Source: Alviniconcha marisindica
Lineage: Eukaryota; Mollusca; Gastropoda; Provannidae
Length of the DNA: 64,000 bases
Reading direction: 5' to 3'
NCBI GenBank assembly: GCA_018857735.1
Contig: JABMCL010002002.1
Location: forward strand, 472,501-536,500
Shown: one piece after another, positions 40,701-48,910 of the stretch
How positions within the stretch are numbered: position 1 is the stretch's first letter
How the letters are laid out: each line of letters opens with the position of its first letter
Translations under genes and position numbers: made by a program
Notes under the pieces: generated by a model
The model's database searches: none
The model's input: the letters and a program-made list of their open reading frames with translations, nothing else
What the model was told of the DNA's origin: nothing

Positions 40701-42371
40701 ATAATGCAAACTTTTTTTGTGCAATGCAGATGCTATTGCTATGCAATTAGGCAGCCTATGCTGCGAAAATAAATAAACAAAAATCAATAAAATTTAAATA
40801 TATTTATGGTGTCAAGAAAACTTCACCATGTAGTAACATTAGCAACATCTTCTGGATTCATTTAAGAGCTGTCCCTCCTTGAGCTCAATTGGCTCTGGTG
40901 GTGGTGGTGGTCTTTGTTGTGGCTTGGGTGCCACTTAAAAAACAAACAAATGGTTACAACACATTGCACCTGCATCACTCTTCTGTGACTTGTGTTCCTT
41001 CCCACAACAGTTCAAAATGACTGACATCATGGATATTTGGCAGGTCTACAGTAATTTAACAAAGTAACCAATCATAAAAATAGCAGTTAGCACTGAAGAT
41101 GTCAATAAGTTGAGTTTTCACACCTAGTGCCAGTAGACTAGTGGTTCACATCACATGATGCCATCAGCAATCCAGAAGCAAAACATATTGCTTGCTGTAT
41201 TCCAAAAAGAGTTCAAAACGCCTGACAAAGCAGACAGTGGTAATAATAATAATCATATTAATAATAAGGAATTTATAGAATTCTTTTCATAACAAAGCAT
41301 GGCAAAAACACATGCACACAAGATCATACATGCACATGTATGCAAACACAGGATTACACGCACGCACACACAATGCCTATAAAGAACACACGCATGCAAG
41401 CGTGCACACACACACACATGGCTGAGACTGAGAAGGATGGGCGGGTGGGGGGGGGGGGGGGAGGGGGGGGGGTTTAAAGACTAGTCTGAAGGCATGGCTA
41501 GAACTAGTATAACTATAAGAGCTGAGCACCAAAACAATACAGAGTTTAAGATTTGTGCAGCATAACACATATTACTGGACCACTGGTCAAAATACTGTTT
41601 GAAGAGGTACGTTTTAAGGCTAGTTTTGAAGGCAGGGATGGAAGGGCACAAAAGGAAGAGAATTCCAGATTTGTGCAACAGAGAAGCAAATGGTATCATC
41701 ATCATGACCATGCTGTTTTCTTTAAGTCCTATCATCCAAAAAAGAGCACAGAGACCAAGAACGGACATAGATCTGGGCAAGTTCAGCCAAGTACTGAGGG
41801 GCAGTGCCAGTGGTGATTTGATAGCAGGGACAAGCTATTTTGTATTTAATTCTCTGTTCTATGGGGGAGCCAGTGTAGTTGCTTGAGCAGAGGTACTGCA
41901 GTTCGACGCAATAAACAACAGGAAAATCACCATTGAAAATGCCGACAGATTAGCATTTAGACTCTTAATGACCCCGTTGAGATCACTAGGGTGTAGCAGC
42001 AATATTGTAAGTTTACACGAATCGCATCCACTAGAGATCCAAAATCTGGGCCTGCCATGCCCTGTACCAAAACTGCATCTACAATATTAAACTGAAAAAA
42101 CAGGGGTTTTCGGTGCCAATAACAAACCACCACACAATACTGAAAAGCATTCTGCAATAAAATGAATGATAGTGTGCATTACGTTAACAGCTCTGGACAG
42201 ACAACCCTTCAATAGGTTTGATAAATTATGCTAAAATTAACCCGCTGTGCGGCGTAAGATGGCAAAGATTACCTCTTTTCCTTTCTTTGAAAGTTCTTTT
42301 TCTTTCCTCTCTTTACGCATTTGCTCGAGGCGAGCTTTCTTTCGCTCAAGTTCGGCTTTTCTGTCAGCCAT
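8753..42371 (-). CDS. DYNC1I: Cytoplasmic dynein 1 intermediate chain, complete
   Basis: Core exons in transcript order: 42273-42371, 39291-39390, 38249-38336, 37713-37825, 17294-17437, 16576-16735, 14705-14804, 13505-13630, 12906-13052, 11764-12011, 11031-11175, 10142-10282, 9110-9235 and 8753-8878 (stop TGA 8753-8755). They total 1863 bp, or 620 aa, close to animal intermediate chains. All phases agree. The product is the scaffold subunit of the dynein motor, linking heavy chain, light chains and dynactin. Visible parts: an N-terminal charged helix [20 protein letters not shown] (the dynactin p150/NudE-binding region in known homologues), the LC8-binding motif KETQT at residues 120-124, a roadblock-type segment [20 protein letters not shown] after residue 185, then a WD40 propeller with [34 protein letters not shown] and [20 protein letters not shown]. 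The C terminus is GSAAPIR. Four candidate cassette exons lie between 37713 and 17437. The start ATG matches the family N terminus, although the frame stays open upstream. Confidence 0.96.
9840..9935. repeat. Dispersed repeat tail shared with 330-390
   Basis: tgctgatcttgtaaagtg and tgtgctcacccttg recur near 335-372 as ttgatcttgcaaagtg and gtgtgctcacccttg, each followed by a tattattatt-like stretch. This looks like a short retroposon 3' tail. Confidence 0.4.
10493..10712. repeat. About 31-bp minisatellite, seven copies
   Basis: Unit agttcacaatcggtcaattc plus actgcctctgt with small variants. DYNC1I intron between exons 10142-10282 and 11031-11175. Confidence 0.85.
10866..11036. repeat. Tandem duplication carrying the 5' splice site of exon 11031-11175
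   Basis: The blocks cctgcctaacacaatg, aatactgacccaca, ccagatgacc and gcacaccatacct occur twice. The second copy ends on the true minus-strand donor (plus strand ccatac at 11025-11030); the first repeats the same ccatacc context at about 10957-10963. Confidence 0.75.
12012..12630. repeat. About 100-bp minisatellite made from a DYNC1I exon end and its 3' splice site
   Basis: Starting at the acceptor of exon 11764-12011, about six further copies spaced 98-103 bp carry the exon's first 60-70 bp (ttggacactgagatcaggtt, gcgtccctaccacc) followed by the acceptor context gtgctgcaaacacacag. On the minus strand one copy still translates to [15 protein letters not shown] against the exon's [15 protein letters not shown]. 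Frames are broken by stops and indels. Confidence 0.9.
12730..12844. repeat. (CA)n microsatellite
   Basis: An interrupted CA tract, longest pure run about 12788-12843. On the minus strand this gives meaningless CVCV reading frames. Confidence 0.95.
13053..13305. repeat. 31-bp minisatellite repeating a 3' splice-site sequence
   Basis: About eight copies of ctgcacacagaataccagag plus caatcagccag (31 bp). The first unit begins at the acceptor of exon 12906-13052 (minus strand ttctgtgtgcag), so each unit repeats that acceptor-like string. Confidence 0.85.
13631..13885. repeat. About 80-bp tandem repeat beside exon 13505-13630
   Basis: Three diverged copies of cataacacatcatcagttg, acaggtactgtgaacaatgg, tagtttcacacaggtattct and a g-rich gatgatgcacattc. 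The last segment resembles the exon edge and acceptor (ttctggatgctgcacaatc). Confidence 0.7.
13886..14704. other. DYNC1I intron without recognised feature
   Basis: AT-rich intron sequence between the 13631-13885 repeat and exon 14705-14804. Open frames here have no recognisable protein. Confidence 0.5.
14805..15534. other. DYNC1I intron, AT-rich
   Basis: Contains short tatata-rich stretches near 15070-15190. Nothing else recognisable. Confidence 0.5.
15535..16505. repeat. 28-bp minisatellite, about 35 copies
   Basis: Unit near gagagggacggataaaagta plus taacttca, varied by gacagat/gatggat and cttca/cttta/cttta-gag forms. It occupies most of the DYNC1I intron 14805-16575 and ends about 70 bp from the donor of exon 16576-16735. 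Confidence 0.95.
17520..19027. other. DYNC1I intron with CA and GT microsatellites
   Basis: CA tracts at about 17541-17562, 17730-17775, 18483-18530 and 18553-18580, a GT tract at 18856-18880. The remaining sequence is AT-rich and uninformative. Confidence 0.6.
19028..19092. repeat. (AT)n microsatellite
   Basis: About 32 uninterrupted AT units, directly before the satellite block. Confidence 0.95.
19190..21430. repeat. 2.2-kb satellite-like tandem array
   Basis: The basic unit is about 42 bp (cagacagcccatttcagaca, gtccactacactcagtctgt, ta) with a shorter inner motif cagacagtccattt. The left edge (19190-19700) is degenerate and the centre (19900-21100) more regular, with higher-order blocks such as ccaccatagacagtcc and gagcatccattacagac. 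It lies in the intron before DYNC1I exon 17294-17437. Confidence 0.9.
21431..22180. other. DYNC1I intron with two poly(C) tracts
   Basis: Poly(C) at 21702-21716 and 21856-21876, followed by a poly(T) run at about 21888-21909. No exon recognised. Confidence 0.6.
22181..22418. repeat. 120-bp tandem duplication
   Basis: Two nearly identical copies starting tgtccatacaaaaatataaa at 22181 and 22301; only a few bases differ, so the duplication is recent. Confidence 0.9.
22419..24528. other. DYNC1I intron without recognised feature
   Basis: AT-rich intron sequence. Several frames of 60-90 codons are open, none with recognisable protein character. Confidence 0.5.
24529..24609 (-). CDS. DYNC1I: DYNC1I candidate cassette exon D (81 bp, phase 1-1)
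   Basis: The exon lies between a tgctcag acceptor and a gtaatgat donor. It codes for 27 residues beginning [19 protein letters not shown] and ending in an acidic DDEFIDDE stretch. Phase 1 at both ends fits between exons 37713-37825 and 17294-17437. Acidic, serine-rich sequence matches the character of this disordered region in known intermediate chains. It is the strongest of the four cassette candidates. Confidence 0.65.
24680..25245. repeat. About 110-bp tandem repeat, five to six copies
   Basis: Repeated blocks ttgcaatgggcatcacagga, gcaatctgtccttctggttg, gttattttggcttggtt and tcagaaaattg. It begins about 70 bp upstream (in gene orientation) of cassette exon D. Confidence 0.8.
25305..25918. 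mobile_element. Harbinger-like MITE with TTA target duplication
   Basis: The 614-bp element has inverted ends: AGCCCATTCTTAATTGGGCG on the left and the inverse complement AGCCCGTTCTTAACTGGGCG on the right. It is flanked by TTA at 25302-25304 and 25919-25921. Subterminal copies of a cgaac-tagttgga motif lie inside the left end. The 3-bp TTA duplication suggests PIF/Harbinger. No transposase is seen. It sits in a DYNC1I intron. Confidence 0.7.
26364..26386. repeat. Poly(G) tract, 23 bp
   Basis: Uninterrupted G run in a DYNC1I intron, one of many in the window. Confidence 0.95.
26752..26787 (-). CDS. DYNC1I: DYNC1I candidate cassette microexon C (36 bp, phase 1-1)
   Basis: Acceptor tgtttacctag and donor gtacgtgt flank 36 bp that reads [12 protein letters not shown] in the required phase. 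The serine-rich insert could be a phosphorylation target, as reported for the Ser-rich region of vertebrate intermediate chains; this is inference. A shorter exon using a later AG is possible but would break the phase. Confidence 0.5.
27281..27602 (-). mobile_element. tRNA-derived SINE, copy 1
   Basis: Minus-strand sequence begins with a tRNA-like head: box A TAGCTCAGTGG, an anticodon-like loop containing CAT, and box B-like GTTTGAGTCCC. The acceptor stem does not close, so it is not a tRNA gene. The body has blocks aagatcctg, aaaagtgcaagtgg and gggtgcatgattg that recur in the second copy at 56680. It lies in a DYNC1I intron. Confidence 0.65.
27603..29567. other. DYNC1I intron, no recognised feature
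   Basis: AT-rich, with short purine-rich and G-rich runs (28348-28372) only. Confidence 0.5.
29568..29591 (-). CDS. DYNC1I: DYNC1I candidate cassette microexon B (24 bp, phase 1-1)
   Basis: A pyrimidine-rich acceptor ending ccttctaag and a consensus gtgagtc donor flank 24 bp. In frame it reads about RGPWDYY plus two junction residues. It is symmetric with the neighbouring exons. Inferred from splice signals and phase. Confidence 0.5.
29592..31370. other. DYNC1I intron, no recognised feature
   Basis: Poly(C) at 30878-30896; otherwise AT-rich intron sequence. Confidence 0.5.
31371..31975. repeat. Degenerate ggtacccct repeats
   Basis: Short units resembling ctatggtacccctcagccac and gtggtgccctttcacaatgg occur at 31375-31460 and again at 31912-31970, suggesting a duplicated block. 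Confidence 0.55.
32215..32660. repeat. About 90-bp degenerate tandem repeat, five to six copies
   Basis: Repeated aaagaggcaatcacttgtca followed by ctctta, a tttgtttagt-like block and a gcctggccaatact-like block. Confidence 0.65.
32661..34719. other. DYNC1I intron, no recognised feature
   Basis: No exon, RNA or element recognised. Frames up to 166 codons are open on the plus strand but have no recognisable protein. Confidence 0.45.
34720..34788. repeat. (CA)n microsatellite
   Basis: About 34 CA units with one CCA interruption near 34757. Confidence 0.95.
35233..35685. repeat. 45-bp minisatellite, ten copies, highly uniform
   Basis: The unit ctctaactgccacccaaact plus gctgttgtcctctattccttgtcta is nearly identical in the middle copies; only the edge copies differ. 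Open plus-strand frames across it are repeat artefacts. Confidence 0.95.
36218..36305. repeat. 34-bp triplet repeat
   Basis: Three copies of ctgactagccttctctcttg plus acaggttcaaactg. Confidence 0.85.
36514..36540 (-). CDS. DYNC1I: DYNC1I candidate cassette microexon A (27 bp, phase 1-1)
   Basis: On the minus strand, a gatgctag acceptor and a gtaagtaac donor flank 27 bp. In the phase set by exon 37713-37825 they add nine residues reading GGRYGKSHG across the junctions. Length and phase are symmetric, so the exon can be skipped without a frameshift. Inferred from splice signals only. Confidence 0.5.
36541..37712. other. DYNC1I intron between exon 37713-37825 and microexon A
   Basis: AT-rich, no further feature. 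Confidence 0.5.
37876..37893. repeat. Poly(G) tract, 18 bp
   Basis: Lies about 50 bp upstream (gene orientation) of DYNC1I exon 37713-37825. Confidence 0.95.
39391..42272. other. First DYNC1I intron
   Basis: Holds short CA runs, a gaagaagaag run near 40420, an interrupted poly(G) near 41445-41472 and a duplicated block: aagactagtctgaaggc (41477) and aaggctagttttgaaggc (41616). A tail ccctgtgagggatgat near 39548 also occurs at 25672. No exon recognised. Confidence 0.5.
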
Positions 42372-42694
42372 AGTGGCGAAATTCTCCAAGAAACTGCCAA
42401 AGTCTAAATGTTGTCTGCCGACGTCTGACTCACAACTTCCATATATATTTACTGCGGAATAGTGGTTAATATATTCAAATAGAAACATAAAGCAGAAATC
42501 TAAATAAAATAACTTAAACAAAGATAAATACGAAAAAATAATGAGTTGATTTGGTTTACATTTTTAATTTGCTTGATTGTTTCGGACCCATTTTCCTCGA
42601 ACCTAATATTTCAGAGTGGCATCCCTTCTTCCAAAGGATCAAAGTGCTGTCTGCATTGAAAAGCAATTTGCGCATTATCTAGGTTATTACAGTC
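42372..42694. promoter_or_regulatory. Shared head-to-head upstream region of DYNC1I and PEX11
   Basis: Only 323 bp separate the start codons of DYNC1I (minus) and PEX11 (plus), so both 5' UTRs and promoters must lie here or in unseen upstream exons. An AT-rich stretch with tatatattt occurs near 42443. No further element can be assigned. A bidirectional promoter is inferred from spacing only. Confidence 0.45.
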
Positions 42695-45600
42695 ATGGCA
42701 GACTTGCCGATGTCGAAAGCCATCGTCAAATTCAATTCACATTCTCAAGCAAGAGATAAGATTTACAGGTAGCAGTGATATATCGATTAATTACGATATT
42801 GTGGAATTTATTGTTTATGCAACATGTGGTGTTGATTCTTTTGTTGTTGTTTTTGAGTTGATACAGTAACTAGTGAAAGTCACGCGATTGTTTTACGTTC
42901 CGCCTTAAGTGTGTCTTCTTTTTTATTTTGACTCGAGGGTAATATCCAAGGAGGCGGTCAAACATTCCCTGGACAATTTAAACGCCATTATGGGTCACAA
43001 ATATTTGAATCTACCAAACAAGTTCATACAGATCTAGCGAATGACGCCAAAATTTGCAACAAAAGTGAATTTGATTATAGTCTGTAAAAGGTGAGTCGCA
43101 GTGCATGATTGATTGTTTTGCCAACTTCAGCACTAAGGAAGCTTGCATGTCGTTTCTGAGAAACTAGATCTTGGTCTGATGCACACTGAAAAACAAAATA
43201 TGATAAAGCTCACCTTTTGTTGCAAATTTTGGTTTTATTCGCTTGATAATTGACAATGATATGACACTCTCTGGATGATTCTGATGACACTTGTGACCCA
43301 AAATGGCGTTTAAACTGTCCCAGGAATTTCTGACCACCTCCTTGGATATTACCAACTCGAGGTCTGCATCAGCAATATATGTTCAGCAGATGGGATTTCA
43401 TTCATCAGAGTTGTAGAAAGACTGTTTTTGTTTGTTTTTTGTCAAGAAGATTCTTGAAGGTGTTAATATGTTGTGTGTGCTTGGCATTCTCTGTGAAAGT
43501 GTTCTAGTAGGTGCAGCTTGTTTACTGAATGAGTTTCCTGTTGAGTTTCCCAGCAATGTTCAATAATTATATATATTTTTATGAGAAGAAAAAAAATGGT
43601 CAATACAGTTTCTTGACTTGTCAAGGTTGGGTTAAAGAATTGTCTAATGTCAGCATCATCAAGATTAAAACTGATCTCTTTTAGTGTTAAGTGGATGTAT
43701 CTGGTGATTGGTTCAACCCATCACTGAATCTCTTGATCCTGAAACAGGGGTCAGAACCTGTTAGCAGATACTTTTCTCATTACTTTTCCCAGTATCCGGC
43801 CCAGATGCTTTTTATATTTTATGTAACAGTCTAACACTAACAGTACACTTCTCATCTGTTTCAGGATTGCACAATATGGATCCCGACTAGCACTGTGGTA
43901 TTTGACAAAGCAGACAGGGGGAGGTACCCTGGAGAAAAAACTGAAGAAACTTGAGGCAGCTTTGGCATTATCCAGAAAATGTAGGTGTTGACGGGGATTG
44001 GGGAGAGAGGGTACTCTGTGCATGATGAATTTTTGTCAGTTCAAAGAAACTGAAAAAGTATGTGTAGATATATATATGAGCCTGTGCCAAAAGGCGAGGA
44101 CCATCCATTTTTTGGTCATAAATTCTTCTTCAGGTTTAAGTTTTCTCTGAACAAACCTACCTTTATCTGAAAGAGTATGCATCAAAGAGATAATAAAGAT
44201 AAGCTTGACTCCCAAAGTCAGTTTTGAGTTAGTAAAATATGAAAATTTACACCAAGTCCGGGCTGAAAATCGGCAAAGGAAGGGTGGACATTTCGGGTGC
44301 ACCACTTCAGTTGTCTTTTTGTTTGCATCTTTCTTCTTTAGGCAATTTTCCCTTTGCTGCCTGACAGGTCATAGTCAAAGGTTTTTAATGCTTGTGAAAA
44401 CGGTTCATTACTACTTGTAAAATCTGAATAATTGAAATAAACATGTTTATTTCGATCGAAACGCATTGGGTCCGGTTCTGATGCTGATGGAAACGTTCGT
44501 CTGCTACTATTCACTGCGGACTTGTGGGTGGTGAAACAAAGAAGCTGTTGCTAAAATCAGTGTTTAGTCAAAAGCAGTGATAATAAAAGCGTTGGATTCC
44601 GTTCGTAATTATTTTTTTCATAAAATTTCAAGTTTTTATTTTGTCAGTTCGTTAGGATCAAAAAATTGCCGATCCTGGGGATGAACGTTGATTTTGTGAC
44701 CGCGTTTTTTTTGCACAAAGCGCAGCCATGTTTACCCACTGTGCTTTGCGCCTACTTTCTCTTCAAACATGGTGCCAACAAGGAACGGTGAGTGAATTTT
44801 CGATTTGGGTCATGTACCTTTTTACAGTTTCAATCGAAATGTGATGTTGCGTCCGACAGATTAAATAGTTACTTTTCATTGATACAACGTTATTTTTGCA
44901 TTTTCATTCGTAATTGTAAGTGAAGTGACCATTATTAAACAGGTTTCGGTCGGCAGTGTGCAAATTCAAAGTGATGTCTTTGTTCGATAGCCAGCTGTTT
45001 CTCAGATGACACAACTCGGTCACTCGCGATCGAAACACTGACCTAAGGCACTCGCGATCAAAACACTGACCTAAGGCGCGGAGGTCAGTGTTTCGATCGC
45101 GAGTGACTGATTTTTGCACAGTAATGTTCAAGTTTCGATCGAACGAACTAGTTTTTTTCTTAGTGTTTCAACTGAAAGAGAAAAATGTATACGTTCAAGT
45201 GTTTACTTCGTAATGGCGAAAATACCCGTGTTTACGATGGCACACGTTTCGGAGTTGATTTGCCTCTGTCGGACAGCGTTTTTTTCATTTGTTCAGTCGA
45301 TCAGAACAGCATGATGCCATGACACAAATTCTTACTCCTCATTACACTTCTGCAACTCTACAGGTTTATTATTGCCATCTGTGATGTGAACTAAGAGTTT
45401 TTAAAAAGGCATAGCCATAAATTATCTATTTATACCAATTTATACAAATTATACAAAGACACAACAACAAAAAGAAGAAGAAAGAAAAAGAAAAAAAGCA
45501 TTCCCATGACATTAACATTGTGATTAGGGAGATGATTTGTTTTTGTTTTTTTTATCTCCCCAGGCCTTCCCATTTCCCTGGGATGAATAAAGTATATTGT

Positions 45601-48600
45601 TATTGTTGTTTTGATTCTATTCCTAGCAGGACAGATGCATTCTAAAGTGTCTGCTGAAACTAGTGAAAGCCAGAATAGAATTTCTTAACTGATGTAGTTT
45701 TATATGTGCATTGCAGTATAAATACAATACAGTGCAGCATATAAAGTAGAATTCTTGTGACAGTTCACTATAAATATGCAACATGAAGACAAAACATTCA
45801 TACAACACAAAATACAATACACTGTGGCACAATGTAGGTTGGGGGTGGAAGTTAGTAGGGAGAAAAGACCAAATGAACAGAAATTTAAAAAAGGAGGGGG
45901 TAACCTGGTATTTGTGTTATTATGTTTCAACTACAGCACTATATATATGTTAGTAATATTACCTAATGTCTCATATAGATGTATATATATATATATATAT
46001 TCTGGGGAAAGTCAAAACGCACACACGTGCGCGTGCAGACACACACAATATCTTATATGCATGTAGGTCTCCAGAGTTGCATACCTATAAATTATTATGT
46101 ACACATGCATGTTTCTTTTCAGGCTAAAGAGGTCGATGCTCCAAAAGGGGAAGAGCAAGTGTTTTTCATCACACAGCAGGGACAACATTAGTGGAGCATG
46201 AAGCCAGATTCGTCCTGGGAAGCACTGCAGTACTTAGGAACAGCAGAGAAATAAAGATATGTCTCAGTGCTGAACTGCCAACTCACTGAAAACACATATT
46301 TTAAATTTCTTAGGATGGGAAGTATTAGTGTTAACATGGGAAATTCTCTATGCTTTGTCATCAGTTTCCAGATTTTGCATTACTGTTTCTGGTTACTTAC
46401 AATATGTTACAGTTGTTATTCCAGGTAGTGAGACTTGAATGCCAAATCAATGTCTTTCGTAATTGAATTTTACCTGCTGTTAACAATAGGGTTAAGGGTA
46501 TAGGGTGAATGTACATTTGTAATTCACATGGTTTTCTGTTTTGTCAATGAAAGAATAATAATGACAACTTGGCTGTACTTTTTCTAGGTCACATACTGAC
46601 TGTCCAGTGTTACATATTCCATTGTGTCCTCTGATGTGCATGGCATCCGACAGTGCATTACTTTAAATAATGGTTTCAGCCTTGTTCAGTATTTACAGCA
46701 ATGTGTCAGATGTAGGAAAACTAAGTGATTTATTAGCTGTGCATATGTTTTACAGGAAAGGAAAGTTTACAAACTTTACAAAGGGAAGTGTTGTGTCCAC
46801 CATAGAGTTGTTACATCCAACAGATAAAATGCTTAAAAAGGGCCTTTGACAAAATTACAACTATACAAGCAACTTGTTTAGTGCTGCAGTCATCAAAACC
46901 ACTGTTATCAGCTGGTAACATTTTGTTGCATTGTAGGGAAATCAGCACTGTTATTTTATAAGCTGTGTATTGTGAGCAAGGGAAATGTTATGTCCATCCA
47001 ATAATTGTTACATCCGACAGATAAAATGTTTAAAAAAATGTTGATGACCTTATTTCATGCTGCAGTCATGGAAACAACTATGCTTCATAAATTCTAATAA
47101 ACACATCCTATTTTTGATTCAGTGTTGTGTTTCATTTTCATTTTATTAAAAAAATTAAGGTGGCAGTCTGTCGGATGTAACACAGGACATCATTGTTATG
47201 ATTTTGAATATGAAATAAAAAGTGAATTGAGACAATTTAAGTTTTACTGTCTTGTTATAAATGATGGGTGTTTATTTTTCCCACAGATTGATAGCAATCA
47301 TTAAATTCAAAGATTAAATTTAAAAAAACATTGTGTCCTGTGTTGCATCCGACAGATTCAGGTGTCTGTCTTTAAACGTCTTTTTCTCAGACTCGCTTCA
47401 TCAAGTTATCTTTTTCAGACCTGAAATGTATATAAAAAAGACTTATCTTTTAAATGCTGTTACTTGCTAAATGACTTTTCTGCTTTTATTTTTCACTCTA
47501 ATGTCCACCTTCTAAGCAGCACCTTTTGGCACATGCTCATATATATATGGGTGTGTGTGTGTGGGTCTATGAGTGATGAGATGTAAGTGTGCGTATATAA
47601 TATTGGTGTATGTTCATATCTGTGCTTTGTGTTTCTGTGTGACTGTCTGTATATAATGTCAGCTCTGAATATTTTGCTCACTGTTTGTATCCATGAGAAA
47701 ATGGTTTCTTTTTGTTTTTACAGTGTTTCGAATGGGCAACAGTCTAGAATTGGGACAAAAAGCTCTGGAGGCTATGTCAATGCCAGACCTAACACTACGG
47801 AATCTTGCTGTCACTGCTCACTCACTGAAAGCACTGTGGCTTCTCCTCGACCACACAATCTGGTGTGGCAAAATAGAAATCATCAAGGTCTGCAATTTTT
47901 TTAACATTACATGAAATTGGTAAACTGAATCTATAGGGATTCTCCTGTTCATGGACTTCTTCTCTTAAAGATCCAACTGTAAATGTACCATTCTCATCAG
48001 GGTTTATACTGTAATTGAACTTTTTCTTATCAGGGATCCTACTGTAAATGGACATTTTTTCATCAAGGATTCTGCTATAAATTCAGCTTTTTCTCATCGG
48101 GGATTTTAATATGTATATATATATATATATATGGACTTTTTTCTTCGGTATCCTACTGAAAATGGACTTTTTCTCATCAGGGATTGTACTGTAAAGGGAC
48201 TGCTTTCTGTTATGTGTCCTGCTGTAAAAGGACTTTCTCATCAGGGATTCTGCTGTAAAATTATTGTTTTCTGTTAAGATCCTACTGTATATTTTGTCAG
48301 CAGGGATTGTACTGTAATAAAAAATTTTTTAAATGGATGTAAATCCTAGTGTAAAAGACAGGACATCAAAATCTAACTACCTACTGTAAAAGGATTTTTC
48401 ATCAAATATTCTATTGTAAATGGATCCCTCCCCTCTTAAATTTTATCAGGGGCTCTACGGTAGATATACCGTTCTGTGTTCACTAAGTTTGATTTATCTT
48501 ATTTTGATGATGAAGCATGTAGCCACTCTCGTCTTTCTGTCCCACAGATCGACATCCAGCTGTGGAGCAAATGGTCGTCATGGGCTTGGTTGATTGGATT

Positions 48601-48910
48601 GGCTGCCTCCACGACCTTTGACCTCCTCAAGCTGCACCACCTTCAGACCAAGCTGGACAACACCGCTCTCCTGATGGACTCCATGACCTGGCATGACCTG
48701 GCCGACCAGATCCTGTTGGAGATGCACACGGTCAGGCTGAACTTCTGGCGGGATTTCTGCGACCTCTTCATCCCCCTCAGCACCCTGCAGTACGCCAGCC
48801 CCGGGCTGGGGGCGTTGTGCGGCCTGCTCTCCTCCCTCATCGGCTTCCAGCTGGAGTGGGAGAAAAATGTCAGCCCTTACAAGATCAATAAGACTATGAG
48901 GCTGATTTGA
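42695..48910 (+). CDS. PEX11: Peroxisomal membrane protein PEX11, complete
   Basis: Exons 42695-42768, 43865-43980, 47724-47887 and 48548-48910 join in phase (717 bp, 238 aa). PEX11 proteins tubulate the peroxisome membrane and promote elongation and division. The N terminus MADLPMSKAIVKFNSHSQAR matches the start of animal PEX11A/B, where an amphipathic helix binds membrane. Other family marks are ALSRKLFRMGNSLELG, the segment HSLKALWLLLDHTIWCGKI, and the C-terminal CDLFIPL followed by GLGALCGLLSSLIGFQL, a likely membrane segment. Length is slightly below human PEX11A/B. The last coding exon is markedly GC-rich compared with the introns. The final residues NKTMRLI are unlike the vertebrate tail. 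It resembles A/B more than PEX11G by the CDLFIPL block. It shares its upstream region with DYNC1I. Confidence 0.93.
42935..43370. mobile_element. Fold-back (inverted-repeat) element in PEX11 intron 1
   Basis: Sequence from 42935 (ctcgagggtaatatccaagg) recurs in inverse complement ending near 43368 (ccttggatattaccaactcg). The arms share ggtcacaa, tttaaacgccatt and ccaaaatttgcaacaaaa blocks over about 150 bp and have diverged by scattered changes. This fits a long-arm fold-back MITE. Target duplications are not clear. Confidence 0.6.
45019..45107. repeat. Perfect 26-bp inverted repeat (hairpin)
   Basis: The arms at 45019-45044 and 45082-45107 are exact inverse complements (starting gtcactcgcgatcgaaacac). 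The loop holds a third, direct partial copy of the arm. It could be a small palindromic element or a transcribed hairpin in PEX11 intron 2. Confidence 0.75.
46122..46190 (+). CDS. Possible last exon of a gene nested in PEX11 intron 2 (tentative)
   Basis: A tttcttttcag acceptor is followed by an open stretch reading AKEVDAPKGEEQVFFITQQG and then QH and TAG. About 900 bp downstream an AATAAA occurs near 47096. At 44769 a short ATG stretch (MVPTRN) runs into a gtgagtg donor, but the phases do not join directly. I do not recognise the protein. It could equally be a chance frame or an unseen PEX11 alternative exon. Confidence 0.2.
46780..47035. repeat. Diverged direct duplication with acatccgacag motifs
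   Basis: A block gttacatccaacagataaaa at about 46810 recurs as gttacatccgacagataaaa at about 47007, each preceded by a gtccacca/gtccatcca stretch and followed by a gctgcagtcat block. The spacing is about 195 bp. Confidence 0.65.
47930..48470. repeat. About 35-bp degenerate tandem repeat in PEX11 intron 3
   Basis: Repeated tttttctcatcagggattct plus actgtaaatggac, about 13 copies, with an (AT)n insert at 48113-48132. It starts about 45 bp after the exon 47724-47887 donor, whose context atcatcaagg resembles the unit. Confidence 0.8.
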
